A stretch of 35,046 nucleotides of DNA from JBGQBN01 sp041494805. Its GTDB lineage: Bacteria; Acidobacteriota; Terriglobia; Terriglobales; Acidobacteriaceae. Positions 25,289 through 33,620 of this stretch are shown in pieces. The notes under the pieces were generated by a model. The model had not been told where the DNA came from and did no database searches. It saw only the letters and a program-made list of their open reading frames with translations. How positions within the stretch are numbered: the first letter of the stretch is position 1; every line of letters begins with the position of its first letter. Location: positions 1 through 35,046 of the forward strand of contig JBGQBN010000043.1 in NCBI GenBank assembly GCA_041494805.1, read 5' to 3'. The translations under genes were made by a program, and so were the position numbers.

Positions 25289-27124
25289 ATGAGCTTGCCG
25301 GCCGCGCCACAGAACTCACCCCCCGGGTCATCCACACCTTTTCAGAGCAACTCATCGCTCGCATCCATTCTGGTAGTCCTCCTGCTGTGGGCAGCCATCT
25401 ACCTGGCAGGGATGTTTACTCCCGCGTTGCTCGATGACGCCGATTCTGTCCACGCGGAAGCTGCGCGCGAGATGCTGCTGCGCCACGATTGGGTCACCCT
25501 GCACGCCAATGGTGTGCGTTATCTGGAGAAGGCGCCCCTCATGTATTGGGGTGTGGCCACGAGCTACGTCCTTTTCGGAGTCACGGAATGGAGCACACGG
25601 CTGCCGCTGATGCTCGGCATCCTTGCCATGCTGCTGGCGACGTACGCGTTGGGCAAGAAAGCGTATGGCGAGAAGGGTGGCTTTTATTCAGCGGTGGTGC
25701 TGGGGACCGCTCTGGGTCCGTATCTTTTTACCCGCTTCCTGATTCCCGACACGCTGGTCGGGTTGTGGCTTACGCTGGCTTTCTATTTCTTCCTGCGATC
25801 GTTGGAAGAGGGCCGGCCCTCACGCTTTACCTGCTGGGGCCTGGCTGCGGCCTGTGCGCTCAACGTGCTCAGCAAAGGCTTGATCGGGCTCGTGTTTCCC
25901 GCGGCCGTGATCGGACTGCATCTCGTTCTTACCGGAAATCTTCGCCATCTATTGCGCTTGCGGTTGTTCTCCAGCGCGGTAGTCTTCCTCGCAGTGGCGG
26001 CGCCGTGGCATGTTCTGGCCGCGTGGCGCAACCCGGACCAGGGCGCGGTACGGGGTTTTCTTTGGTTTTATTTCGTCAACGAGCATTTCTTGCGCTATCT
26101 GAACAAGCGTGTTCCACGTGACTACGACACCGTACCTCTGCTCATTTTCTGGGCGCTGCTCTTGCTGTGGCTGCTGCCTTGGATCGCTTTTTTGCCTCAG
26201 GCATTGCGGAAGGTGCCAGTTCGCTGGCGGGAATTGCAGTCTCGGCTGAATGCGCAACCGAGAGCCAACTTGCTCTTCCTGCTTTGGGCGTTGGTGATTC
26301 TGCTATTTTTTAGTTTCTCGACCCGGCAGGAGTACTACACCATCCCCGCGCTGCCCGGGCTCGCACTGCTGGCGGGTGGCTGGCTGGCACAGGAGTCTAG
26401 TTCGGAGGCAGGCAGTGCAGAACGCCGGGCGGGGAGAATCTCTTCTGCGATCCTGTTCGCGATCGCTGTGCTGGCTTTCATCGTAGGCGGCTTCCTGCTT
26501 CTTGCGGGAAAGCCGCCGGCGCCGGGAACCGATCTGGCAGACCTGCTGAGGAAGAACCCTCAGGACTATGCTTTGTCGTTCGGACACTTCCTCGACCTCA
26601 CGCCTCAGGCGCTGGGGGCGTTCCGGGGCCCTCTGCTGGGATTCGTGCTGGCGTTTCTGCTGGGAACCGGCCTGAACTGGATCTTCCGGCGGCGCGGCCG
26701 CCCTGCGCAAGGCAATATGGCACTAGCCGTAATGATGGTTGTATTGCTCACCTGCGTGCACTCCGCATTTGTGACTTTTTCGCCGATCCTTTCCTCCAAG
26801 CAGCTCGCACTGGCGATCCAGCAACATTACCGTCCGGGCGACATCATCGTGATCGACGGGGAATACGAGGATGGTTCAACCTTGAACTTTTATACTGGCG
26901 TTCCTGTGCGCATCCTCCACGAGCGCAGCGGCAACCTCTGGTATGGGTCACAATTTCCAGACGCGCCCCGCATTTTCGAAACCCAAGCTTCCTTTGACGT
27001 ATTGTGGGCCGGACCAGCAACGGTATTCCTGTGGGCCGACCAGGAAGATCCGAAAGAATTGCATGGCGCAGAGCGACATGTGCTGGCGCGCAGCGGTGGA
27101 AAATTGATCCTGACCAATCGCTGA
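25289..27124 (+). CDS. ArnT-like membrane glycosyltransferase (PMT/GT83 family)
   Basis: A 611-residue multi-spanning enzyme with the first luminal loop 'LLDDADSVHAEAAREM', whose acidic pair is the proposed catalytic site of GT83 and PMT transferases, followed by 'HDWVTLHANGVRYLEKAPLM' as in ArnT. At least ten hydrophobic helices follow and a soluble C-terminal domain (about 500-611). Such enzymes move sugars from polyprenyl-phosphate donors onto lipids or proteins at the outer face of the inner membrane. A second ATG lies 13 codons upstream at 25250, but a consensus TATAAT at 25267-25272 sits between the two, so the later ATG is favoured. No ribosome-binding site is visible. A terminator-like hairpin follows at 27155. 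Confidence 0.87.
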   Translation: MSLPAAPQNSPPGSSTPFQSNSSLASILVVLLLWAAIYLAGMFTPALLDDADSVHAEAAREMLLRHDWVTLHANGVRYLEKAPLMYWGVATSYVLFGVTEWSTRLPLMLGILAMLLATYALGKKAYGEKGGFYSAVVLGTALGPYLFTRFLIPDTLVGLWLTLAFYFFLRSLEEGRPSRFTCWGLAAACALNVLSKGLIGLVFPAAVIGLHLVLTGNLRHLLRLRLFSSAVVFLAVAAPWHVLAAWRNPDQGAVRGFLWFYFVNEHFLRYLNKRVPRDYDTVPLLIFWALLLLWLLPWIAFLPQALRKVPVRWRELQSRLNAQPRANLLFLLWALVILLFFSFSTRQEYYTIPALPGLALLAGGWLAQESSSEAGSAERRAGRISSAILFAIAVLAFIVGGFLLLAGKPPAPGTDLADLLRKNPQDYALSFGHFLDLTPQALGAFRGPLLGFVLAFLLGTGLNWIFRRRGRPAQGNMALAVMMVVLLTCVHSAFVTFSPILSSKQLALAIQQHYRPGDIIVIDGEYEDGSTLNFYTGVPVRILHERSGNLWYGSQFPDAPRIFETQASFDVLWAGPATVFLWADQEDPKELHGAERHVLARSGGKLILTNR

Positions 27125-27154
27125 TTCGAACCCTGACAAATTCAGGCAATCGAG

Positions 27155-27180
27155 AAGCCGGGCCCAAAAGCCCGGCTTTC
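27155..27180 (+). terminator. Terminator-like hairpin after the ArnT-like gene
   Basis: AAGCCGGGC (27155-27163), loop CCAAAA, GCCCGGCTT (27170-27178): a perfect 9-bp stem. The following T tract is short (one more T, then C), so termination may be partial. Confidence 0.7.
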
Positions 27181-27272
27181 GAGTACGGGCCGTTTCTGGA
27201 TTCGGATTTGAGAACCCGCCGGTTTCGTGAAAAATCCGTTTCGCGTCTTGGCTCGTATTGAAGAGTGCACAG

Positions 27273-27299
27273 TTGATCTGCTGCCGTGGCGGGTATAAT
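27273..27299 (+). promoter_or_regulatory. Promoter of the first HpnI-like glycosyltransferase gene
   Basis: TTGATC (27273-27278) and a perfect TATAAT (27294-27299), separated by 15 bases, slightly short of the optimum. Initiation near 27306 leaves a leader of about seven bases before the ATG at 27313. Confidence 0.55.
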
Positions 27300-27312
27300 T
27301 CCTCTTACTTTT

Positions 27313-28560
27313 ATGAGCCTAGTCACGCCCGGCCTGCTAGCGACTGCGTTTTTTGGGCGGGTCCTACTGGCAGCCGCCCTGTTGGGCAGCATCAGTTCCA
27401 CCATTTTTCTCTTTATGGTGCTGGTTGCCGCGCGGCGCTATCGTCGCCTGGCACGGGCAGCCAAGAACACGGCTACCTCGATCACCGCGTCTTCGCTTCC
27501 ACCCATAACCGTCCTCAAACCCGTACATGGGATGGAGCCTCGGTTGAGCGAAAATCTCGCGAGCTTTTTCCAGCAGGATTATCCGGATTTCGAAATCATT
27601 TTCGGTGCGCGAGCGGCCGACAACGCTGCGCTACGCGTGGCCGAAGAGTTGCGCCAGCGTTATCCGCAGGTGAAGTGCAAGATCATCCTCTCAGGATTGC
27701 CGACCTGGCCGAATGCCAAAGTCTTTTCGCTGGACAAGATGATCGCAGCTTCGACGAACGACTACTTCGTCATCAGCGACAGTGACGTGCTCGTCGGGCA
27801 GGATTTTCTGCGTAATGTGATCCCTCCCCTGCTGGATCCGAAGGTGGGCCTGGTGACCTGTCCTTACCGCGGCATCCCTGCCGGGGACTTCTGGTCCACA
27901 CTGGAGGCGCTGGGTATGTCGGTCGAGTTACCCTCGGGCGTAATGGTCGCCGACATGATGGAAGGGATGCGCTTCGCCCTGGGCGCGGTGATGGCAACGC
28001 GACGCGATGCGCTGGAAAAAATCGGCGGCATCGCCGCCACCGCCGATTACTACTCAGACGACTTCGTCCTGGGAAACGAGGTCTGGGCAGCGGGATACAA
28101 GGTTGTATTGTCACATCACATTGTGGGGCATGTTCTGGTTCCGCGGTCACTCCAACAGACTTTCGGCGATCAACTGCGGTGGATGAAGAGCACACGCTAT
28201 TCGCGGCCCAAAGGGCATCTGGGAACCGGACTGACTTTCGCCATGCCGTTTGGCTTGTTGGGCATGGTATCGGCCGCGGCCCTGGGAAATGTTCGTCTGG
28301 GAGTCGCACTGCTGGCCGCGGCGTTCTTTAACCGGGTGATCCAGTCCATTGCCGTGGGATGGGGAGTGCTACGCGATGCTCGCGCCCTGCGTTACTGCTG
28401 GCTTTATCCTCTCCGGGACCTGCTCGGATTCTTCACCTGGCTGGGCAGCTATACCAGCCGCAGGTTTTTCTGGCGCGGGGAAATCTATCGTTTCAGCGAC
28501 GGCGGCAAGATCGTTCCGCAACACCGGGCCGCAGAAAACGCAGTCACACAACCGCTGTAA
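27313..28560 (+). CDS. HpnI/ceramide-glucosyltransferase-like glycosyltransferase
   Basis: A 415-residue family-2/21 glycosyltransferase. An N-terminal membrane anchor (about 8-40) leads into the catalytic domain: 'ITVLKPVHGMEP' (65-76), the metal-binding D156-S-D158, S-D-D-F at 248-251, and Q287-L-R-W290. C-terminal hydrophobic segments follow. HpnI adds N-acetylglucosamine to bacteriohopanetetrol, and the eukaryotic relative makes glucosylceramide. This copy deviates from the HpnI consensus in several places (for example 'TWPNAKVFSL' where HpnI has a TNxKVSNL block), so its acceptor may differ. The start at 27313 follows the TATAAT-type promoter; an in-frame GTG nine codons earlier lies within that promoter. 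Its 3' end overlaps the convergent epimerase gene by 17 bases. Confidence 0.85.
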   Translation: MSLVTPGLLATAFFGRVLLAAALLGSISSTIFLFMVLVAARRYRRLARAAKNTATSITASSLPPITVLKPVHGMEPRLSENLASFFQQDYPDFEIIFGARAADNAALRVAEELRQRYPQVKCKIILSGLPTWPNAKVFSLDKMIAASTNDYFVISDSDVLVGQDFLRNVIPPLLDPKVGLVTCPYRGIPAGDFWSTLEALGMSVELPSGVMVADMMEGMRFALGAVMATRRDALEKIGGIAATADYYSDDFVLGNEVWAAGYKVVLSHHIVGHVLVPRSLQQTFGDQLRWMKSTRYSRPKGHLGTGLTFAMPFGLLGMVSAAALGNVRLGVALLAAAFFNRVIQSIAVGWGVLRDARALRYCWLYPLRDLLGFFTWLGSYTSRRFFWRGEIYRFSDGGKIVPQHRAAENAVTQPL

Positions 28561-29548
28561 CTGGCAGCGTAGCCGGCTCCGTCAGCTGATTGCGCTTGCT
28601 GTCGATGATCCGGTGGATGATCTCGTGCAACTTCAACTTGGGCTTGAATCCAGTCAGCTTTGCAAGTTTGCCGATGTTGGGCACGCGCCGGTGCATATCT
28701 TCGAAACCCGGCTGGTAAGCCTCGTCGTACGGGACCAGGCGGATCTCAGAGTCGCTGCCGGTGAGCTTCTTCACCAGCTTGGCCAGGTCGCCGATCGAAA
28801 TCTCTTCGGGATTGCCCACGTTAAACACCTGGCCAATGGCTTCCGGATGTTCCACCAGCAACAGTAGAGCACGGACCACGTCGCTGACATCCGCGAAGCA
28901 GCGTGACTGCCGCCCATTGCCAAAAACAGTAATCGGGTCTCCGCGAAGGGCCTGGTCCACGAAACGCGGCAGCACCATGCCGTAACGCCCGGTCTGCCGC
29001 GGTCCGGTGGTGTTAAACAGGCGCCCAATGATCACTGGAAGGTCCTGGGCATTGTGGTAGGCCAGGGCAAGGAATTCATCAATGGCTTTGGAGCAGGCGT
29101 AGCTCCAACGGCTCTTTGTGGTGGGACCGTACACCACATCATCATTCTCTGTGAACGGATATTTTGTGCTCTTGCCGTACACCTCAGAAGTAGAGGCCAC
29201 CAGGCAAAGCTTGTGGTAACGCGCCGCCAGATTCAGCACGTTGTGGCTGCCCAAGACGTTGATTTCGATGGTATCGACGGGAACTTCGATGATCTTTTGC
29301 ACGCCCACCACAGCAGCCAGATGAAAAACGAGGTCCACTTTTTCAACCAGCGATTCGAGCAGTGAAAAATCAAGGATTGAACCAACGGTGAAGTTGAAGC
29401 TCTTGTGGTGCTGCAGGTGGCCGATGTTCTCGACCCGGCCAGTAGAGAGGTCATCAATGACGAATACTTCGTCCCTGCGCTGCAGCAGAGCCTCGCACAA
29501 ATGGCTGCCGATGAACCCGGCCCCGCCCGTAACCAGCACCTTCCTCAT
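28544..29548 (-). CDS. NAD-dependent nucleotide-sugar epimerase/dehydratase
   Basis: A 334-residue extended short-chain dehydrogenase. It has the nucleotide-binding glycine loop 'VTGGAGFIGSH' (6-16), the catalytic serine/threonine in 'VASTSEVYG' (117-125) and the catalytic Y150-x-x-x-K154 in 'SYACSK'. These enzymes act on UDP- or GDP-sugars: 4-epimerases, decarboxylases such as UDP-xylose synthase, or dehydratases. Sequence details ('RLFNTTGPRQ', 'GMVLPRFVDQALRGDPITVF') fit a UDP-glucose 4-epimerase or UDP-glucuronate decarboxylase relative, without deciding between them. The gene lies between two HpnI-like transferases, so it probably supplies their sugar donor. Its last 17 bases overlap the convergent gene. 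Confidence 0.88.
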   Translation of the reverse strand: MRKVLVTGGAGFIGSHLCEALLQRRDEVFVIDDLSTGRVENIGHLQHHKSFNFTVGSILDFSLLESLVEKVDLVFHLAAVVGVQKIIEVPVDTIEINVLGSHNVLNLAARYHKLCLVASTSEVYGKSTKYPFTENDDVVYGPTTKSRWSYACSKAIDEFLALAYHNAQDLPVIIGRLFNTTGPRQTGRYGMVLPRFVDQALRGDPITVFGNGRQSRCFADVSDVVRALLLLVEHPEAIGQVFNVGNPEEISIGDLAKLVKKLTGSDSEIRLVPYDEAYQPGFEDMHRRVPNIGKLAKLTGFKPKLKLHEIIHRIIDSKRNQLTEPATLPVTAVV

Positions 29549-29609
29549 TCTCTTGACCTCATTCCGTTGACCTCAAGTGAAGCATTTATTCTAAATGGAA
29601 ATCTCGAAT

Positions 29610-30791
29610 TTAGGGGCTGATCCGGGCTAGTTTGCCGTCTTTCAGGGTGAAAGAATCTCCGCGCCAGGCAACGGTGTGTCCCGTGAAACTAGCCATCCAG
29701 ACCAATAACGCGACCAGATCGCGCAGGGGAACCAGTCCGAGCAAGGACACTACCTGGCGATCGCGCAGGACGAGCCGTCCCACAACCAGGGCCAGCGTCG
29801 TGCGCATGGCAGCGGCAGCAGCCAGCAACTCCCAGGCCCAGCGCGCACCATGGGCAGTCACCAGGGCCAGCAACGCCCATGGCAATCCAAAGGTGAGCAC
29901 CAGTCCGAGATATCCCCAGCGGCGCGAATCGCGCACGCTACGTGCCCAGCGCAACTGGTGATCCACGAACTCTCGCAGGGTGTAGGGCGGAAGAAATGTC
30001 TCCACCACCACGTCGGAAAGCTTCACTTCGAGCCCTTGCGCGGCGATGCGGCTTCCAATTTCGTAGTCGTCGGCAAGATAATCGACGAAAGCCTCGAACC
30101 CGCCCATCGCCTGCAGGTCTCCGCGCCGGAAGGCGAGCGTGGAACCCAGTCCAAAGTGGACACCGCCTTCAATCTGACGCGCGGCCAATACTCCTCCACA
30201 AAAATCCGTGCTGATGCCGACGGATTCCAGACGGGAACCCAAGGTCGGACTGGCCGCGCCGCGATACAGGCAAGTAACCATGCCGGTCTTGGGATCGGTC
30301 AGCGGAGAGACCACGCGCCGCAAGTAATCAGGCTCGACGCGGATATCGCTGTCGTTCACGACGAGACATTGGTAACGGGCTTCGGTCAGCATCTGTGCCA
30401 GGTTGCTCACCTTGATGTTGGTGCCCAGGCGTTGGTGACAAATCACTAAGCGAATAGCCCGCTGCGGAAACTCCGCTTTCAGCCGTTCCACAAGCTGCAC
30501 CGCCGGGTCATCAGGGTCGCTGACACCAAAGATGAGTTCGTATTCCGGATATTCCTGTCGGCAGTGACTGCGGAGGCTTTCATACATCTCAGGATCAGTG
30601 CCTCTAAGAGGCTTCAGGATGGAGACCGGCGGAAAGGATTGTGCTGGTGTAGGGCGCGCGCCCTCGTCCACCTTTTTCCTTTCCCTGAGGAACTCTGCTG
30701 CGCCCCACACGCAGAGGAGGTAGTACCCCATGCTCGACAATGTGCCCAGCACGGCAATGATTTCGATGATCCTTGCAGCTTGGTGAATCAT
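29610..30791 (-). CDS. hpnI: HpnI-type glycosyltransferase (hopanoid/ceramide family)
   Basis: A 393-residue glycosyltransferase close to the HpnI consensus along its whole length: N-terminal membrane helix (about 10-33), 'PPVSILKPLRGTDPEMYESL' (54-73), 'FGVSDPDDPAVQLVERL', 'GTNIKVSNLAQML', D147-S-D149, 'GMVTCLYRG', D241-D-Y243 and Q279-L-R-W282, then C-terminal membrane segments. HpnI transfers N-acetylglucosamine from UDP-GlcNAc to bacteriohopanetetrol at the cytoplasmic membrane. No hpnK, hpnJ or squalene-hopene cyclase gene lies here, so the symbol rests on sequence pattern. It has a paralogue at 27313. The start at 30791 has no visible ribosome-binding site. It is read in the same direction as the two permease genes 72 bases upstream. 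Confidence 0.85.
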   Translation of the reverse strand: MIHQAARIIEIIAVLGTLSSMGYYLLCVWGAAEFLRERKKVDEGARPTPAQSFPPVSILKPLRGTDPEMYESLRSHCRQEYPEYELIFGVSDPDDPAVQLVERLKAEFPQRAIRLVICHQRLGTNIKVSNLAQMLTEARYQCLVVNDSDIRVEPDYLRRVVSPLTDPKTGMVTCLYRGAASPTLGSRLESVGISTDFCGGVLAARQIEGGVHFGLGSTLAFRRGDLQAMGGFEAFVDYLADDYEIGSRIAAQGLEVKLSDVVVETFLPPYTLREFVDHQLRWARSVRDSRRWGYLGLVLTFGLPWALLALVTAHGARWAWELLAAAAAMRTTLALVVGRLVLRDRQVVSLLGLVPLRDLVALLVWMASFTGHTVAWRGDSFTLKDGKLARISP

Positions 30792-30863
30792 TCTGGAGAA
30801 CAGGGTCGGTGCTTAAGAAATCATACAAAGCTTACCAAACCCGGACCAAAGATTCGGGAAGAG

Positions 30864-32126
30864 CTATTCGTAACGCAGAGCCTCAATCGGATCCAGGTTG
30901 GCCGCCTTCCACGCCGGATAGATGCCGAAGATCAGTCCCACCGCCGCGGCCGCACTGAAACCAAACCCGGACCAGAAAAGTGACATGCGCGCCGGCAGCG
31001 ACGGGAATAACATTGGAACGACCCAGGTGACTATGGCGCCGACCAGCAGGCCGATCAGGCCGCCCACCGCAGTCAGCAACGTGGCTTCGAGCGTGAACTG
31101 CAGCAGGATGTCGCGCTTGCGCGCGCCAATCGCTTTGCGTACGCCGATTTCTCGCGTGCGCTCCGTCACCGACACCAGCATGATATTCATCACGCCCACC
31201 CCGCCGATGATCAGCCCCACGCTGGAAATCGCAAACATGAAGATGTAAATCATGCTGGTCAACTGGTTCCACACATCGGAGATCGAATCCTGGGTAAAGA
31301 CAGCGAAATTGTCCGCCTTGTCAGGGGGGACGCGCCGGCGGCGGCGCAACAGTTCCCGCATCTCGTCAACCGCCTTCGGCATGTCTTCGTGCGAGGTGGC
31401 CTTGACGCTGATCCAGTGCTGCTTCAGTTCGGGATGCAGCTTCTTGAACGTGGTCAATGGGAAGAAGACGATGTTGTCGTCGGGATTCTTGCCTCCGCCG
31501 AATACAGCTTTGCGCTTCTCCGCCACGCCGATCACCTCGAACAACTGCCCATCGATGTTGATCTCCTTGCTCAGGGGATCGTCATTGCCGAACAGCTCGT
31601 CTTTCGTGTCACTGCCCAGGATGATCACTGACGCGCGTCGTTCGTCATCAATGTCGCTGAACCAGCGTCCCGCGCTCAGCTGCAGGTCGAATACGTCCTT
31701 TGCGGTCGCCGTGTCGCCTTCCAGGATGGTTTGCTTGGCCTTCCGGTCGCCGTATTTGACGGCGTAGGTGCCGGTACCGAATTCGGGCCGGAAAAACCGG
31801 ATACCCGCACACACCGCCTTGACGTGCGGCAGATCCCCAATGGCCTCGGCGTCCTCGAAAGTCAGTTCTTTGCGTGTGCGCATCTCTTCGGTGGGCCGCC
31901 CGAAGGTAAAAGGTTCAATGTGAAAGGCAAAGACGATGTTTGAGCCGATGCTCGTCACCACTTGGCGCACGTTATCGTCCAGTCCACGTCCGATGGAGGA
32001 AATGCCGATCACGACAGCGACTCCAATCACTACGCCCAGCACCGTGAGCGCGGAGCGCAGCTTATTGGTGCGGATAGTGTCCAGCGCCATCTGCACGATT
32101 TCGCCGTAATCGCCTTTACGCATCAT
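30864..32126 (-). CDS. MacB/FtsX-type ABC transporter permease
   Basis: A 420-residue permease: an N-terminal helix ('IRTNKLRSALTVLGVVIGVAV', about 18-38), a large extracytoplasmic MacB periplasmic core domain (about 45-275), and three C-terminal helices of the FtsX domain, with the signature 'VMNIMLVSVTERTREIG' followed by 'RKAIGARKRDI'. These permeases do not move substrate through the membrane like classical ABC importers; they couple ATP use to movement in the periplasm. The partner ATPase is not encoded within the window. A near-identical signature block in the upstream permease shows they are paralogues, probably forming a heterodimer. ATG-ATG at the start leaves one codon of ambiguity. 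Confidence 0.92.
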   Translation of the reverse strand: MMRKGDYGEIVQMALDTIRTNKLRSALTVLGVVIGVAVVIGISSIGRGLDDNVRQVVTSIGSNIVFAFHIEPFTFGRPTEEMRTRKELTFEDAEAIGDLPHVKAVCAGIRFFRPEFGTGTYAVKYGDRKAKQTILEGDTATAKDVFDLQLSAGRWFSDIDDERRASVIILGSDTKDELFGNDDPLSKEINIDGQLFEVIGVAEKRKAVFGGGKNPDDNIVFFPLTTFKKLHPELKQHWISVKATSHEDMPKAVDEMRELLRRRRRVPPDKADNFAVFTQDSISDVWNQLTSMIYIFMFAISSVGLIIGGVGVMNIMLVSVTERTREIGVRKAIGARKRDILLQFTLEATLLTAVGGLIGLLVGAIVTWVVPMLFPSLPARMSLFWSGFGFSAAAAVGLIFGIYPAWKAANLDPIEALRYE

Positions 32127-32205
32127 GATGATTTCCGATTACCAATTTCCGATTGCCAATTTGAACCACGCCGGCTTTTCCATCGGCAATGGACAATCGA
32201 GAACT
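32127..32205. repeat. GATT/CAATT-rich intergenic repeat, copy 3
   Basis: Words such as GATTTCCGATTACCAATTTCC and CGATTGCCAATTTG fill the gap between the two permease genes, followed by the related CAATGGACAATCGAG. It shares its word set with copies at 7469-7550 and 8585-8657, more than 20 kb away. Confidence 0.6.
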
Positions 32206-32210
32206 GGGAA

Positions 32211-33443
32211 TTAGAGCTCAAACCTCAGCGCCGCTATCGGGTCCAGCTGGGCGGCACGGTTCGCCGGATACACGCCGAAGAACACGCCCACACTGGCCGC
32301 CACCAGCACACCCGCCGCCACCGCCCACAACTCGATCGCAGAAGGTATGCCGATGGCGAGGGTCACCGTCTTGGCAACCGTAATTCCACCAACTACCCCC
32401 AGTATCCCGCCCACCAGAGCGAGCGTAACCGACTCGATCAGGAACTGCAGCAGCACGTCGGAACGGCGCGCTCCCATGGCCTTGCGGACTCCGATCTCTC
32501 GCGTGCGCTCCGTCACCGAGACCAGCATGATGTTCATGATCACGATCCCGCCCACCACCAGTGAGATCGCGGCCACCCCGATGGTCGCATAGAAGAATGT
32601 GCTGCTGAAATTCGACCAGATACTCAGCAAGCTGGCGTTGGTTTCAATATCGAAGCTGTCCTCGGCGCCGGGCAGGTCGTGCCGCCGGGCACGCAGGATG
32701 ACCCGAGCCTCGTCCATCGCCTGGTCCAGTTGCGGACCCGCGCTAGCGGCCTTGCCGGAAATGCGGATGCTGTTGTTGTGCACTCCGTATTGCTTCAGAT
32801 ATGACGTGATCGGGATCATCACGTAATTGTCCAGGCTCTGCCCCAGTGTCTTCCCCTTCTTCTTGCCTACGCCAATTACGCGGTAGGTCCAGCCGTCCAC
32901 GCGGATTTCCTTGCCCAGGGGATCCACCCCAGGCATCAGGTTGTCCACGATTTCGGTGCCGATTACCGCCACGTCCGACTTGTTGTTCACGTCAGAATCA
33001 TTCAGCATGCGCCCGGAAGCGATATCCACGTCGTAGATCGGCCCCATGCTGGGCGTCAGGCCCTGTATCCAGGTGTCACTGATGGACTGCTCGCTGTACT
33101 TCACATGTCCCGCCAGGTTGCGCAACGACGCACCCACGTACTTGCATCGCTTGCAGGCTTCCAGCACTGCCTGGTAGTCCTCCATCGTCAGGTCCTTGCG
33201 CTTTTCACCTTCAAGGTAGTGGTCGACATTGGTGACGGCGGGGGAGACCTTGAACACGATGAATACGTCAGCGCCCAGGTTGAAAACCTTCTCCGCGAAG
33301 TAGCCGTTGATGCCGTTGACGAACGTGACCACGGCTATGACCGCCGCCACTCCCATGACCACCCCTAGCAAAGTGAGCACCGAGCGTAACTTATTTGCCC
33401 ACAACGACTGCAGCGCGATGCGGACGGCTTCGATGGTGTTCAT
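32211..33443 (-). CDS. MacB/FtsX-type ABC transporter permease
   Basis: A 410-residue paralogue of the next gene, with the same plan: N-terminal helix ('LWANKLRSVLTLLGVVMGVA', about 14-33), extracytoplasmic MacB core (about 45-275), and C-terminal FtsX helices with 'IMNIMLVSVTERTREIGVRK' in the loop. The core contains two cysteines ('ACKRCKYVG') not seen in the partner. Together with the gene 84 bases downstream it likely forms the permease pair of a macrolide- or peptide-type efflux or lipoprotein-handling system. Its 5' leader consists of a GTCGTCAG-family repeat and no strong ribosome-binding site is visible. Confidence 0.92.
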   Translation of the reverse strand: MNTIEAVRIALQSLWANKLRSVLTLLGVVMGVAAVIAVVTFVNGINGYFAEKVFNLGADVFIVFKVSPAVTNVDHYLEGEKRKDLTMEDYQAVLEACKRCKYVGASLRNLAGHVKYSEQSISDTWIQGLTPSMGPIYDVDIASGRMLNDSDVNNKSDVAVIGTEIVDNLMPGVDPLGKEIRVDGWTYRVIGVGKKKGKTLGQSLDNYVMIPITSYLKQYGVHNNSIRISGKAASAGPQLDQAMDEARVILRARRHDLPGAEDSFDIETNASLLSIWSNFSSTFFYATIGVAAISLVVGGIVIMNIMLVSVTERTREIGVRKAMGARRSDVLLQFLIESVTLALVGGILGVVGGITVAKTVTLAIGIPSAIELWAVAAGVLVAASVGVFFGVYPANRAAQLDPIAALRFEL

Positions 33444-33449
33444 GGACGA

Positions 33450-33474
33450 GTCGTCAGTCGTCAGACGTCAGGCT
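33450..33474. repeat. GTCGTCAG-family intergenic repeat, copy 2
   Basis: GTCGTCAGTCGTCAG followed by ACGTCAGGCT, starting seven bases upstream of the permease ATG. It is in inverted orientation to copy 3, so the pair could form a long stem across the divergent promoter region. Confidence 0.6.
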
Positions 33475-33568
33475 GAACGTCTAAGACCGTGCTAACCAGT
33501 CAGTTTAGCAGAGCCGGTAGCTCCCTAAGTTGAAGGGCAGCACTTCGAACGAGCCCCCGCTGCCTATC

Positions 33569-33599
33569 CTGACGACTGGCGACCGGCGACTGACGACTG
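33569..33599. repeat. GTCGTCAG-family intergenic repeat, copy 3
   Basis: CTGACGACTGGCGACCGG then CGACTGACGACTG: the reverse complement of the copy 2 word, ending nine bases before the -10 of the RNase P RNA gene. Confidence 0.6.
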
Positions 33600-33607
33600 C
33601 ATTCGCA

Positions 33608-33613
33608 TATAAT
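33608..33613 (+). promoter_or_regulatory. -10 element of rnpB
   Basis: A perfect TATAAT seven bases before the expected 5' end of the RNase P RNA. A matching -35 is not clear because the repeat (copy 3) occupies that position. Confidence 0.6.
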
Positions 33614-33620
33614 GAACATG

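Noticed and set aside
23458..25335. Long minus-strand open frame opposite the hybrid kinase
   Set aside because: It mirrors a well-supported kinase gene and shows no domain of its own.
26110..26120. Second parS-like half-site TGTTCCACGTG inside the ArnT-like gene
   Set aside because: The right half reads ACTAC instead of GAACA, and the site lies in a coding region.
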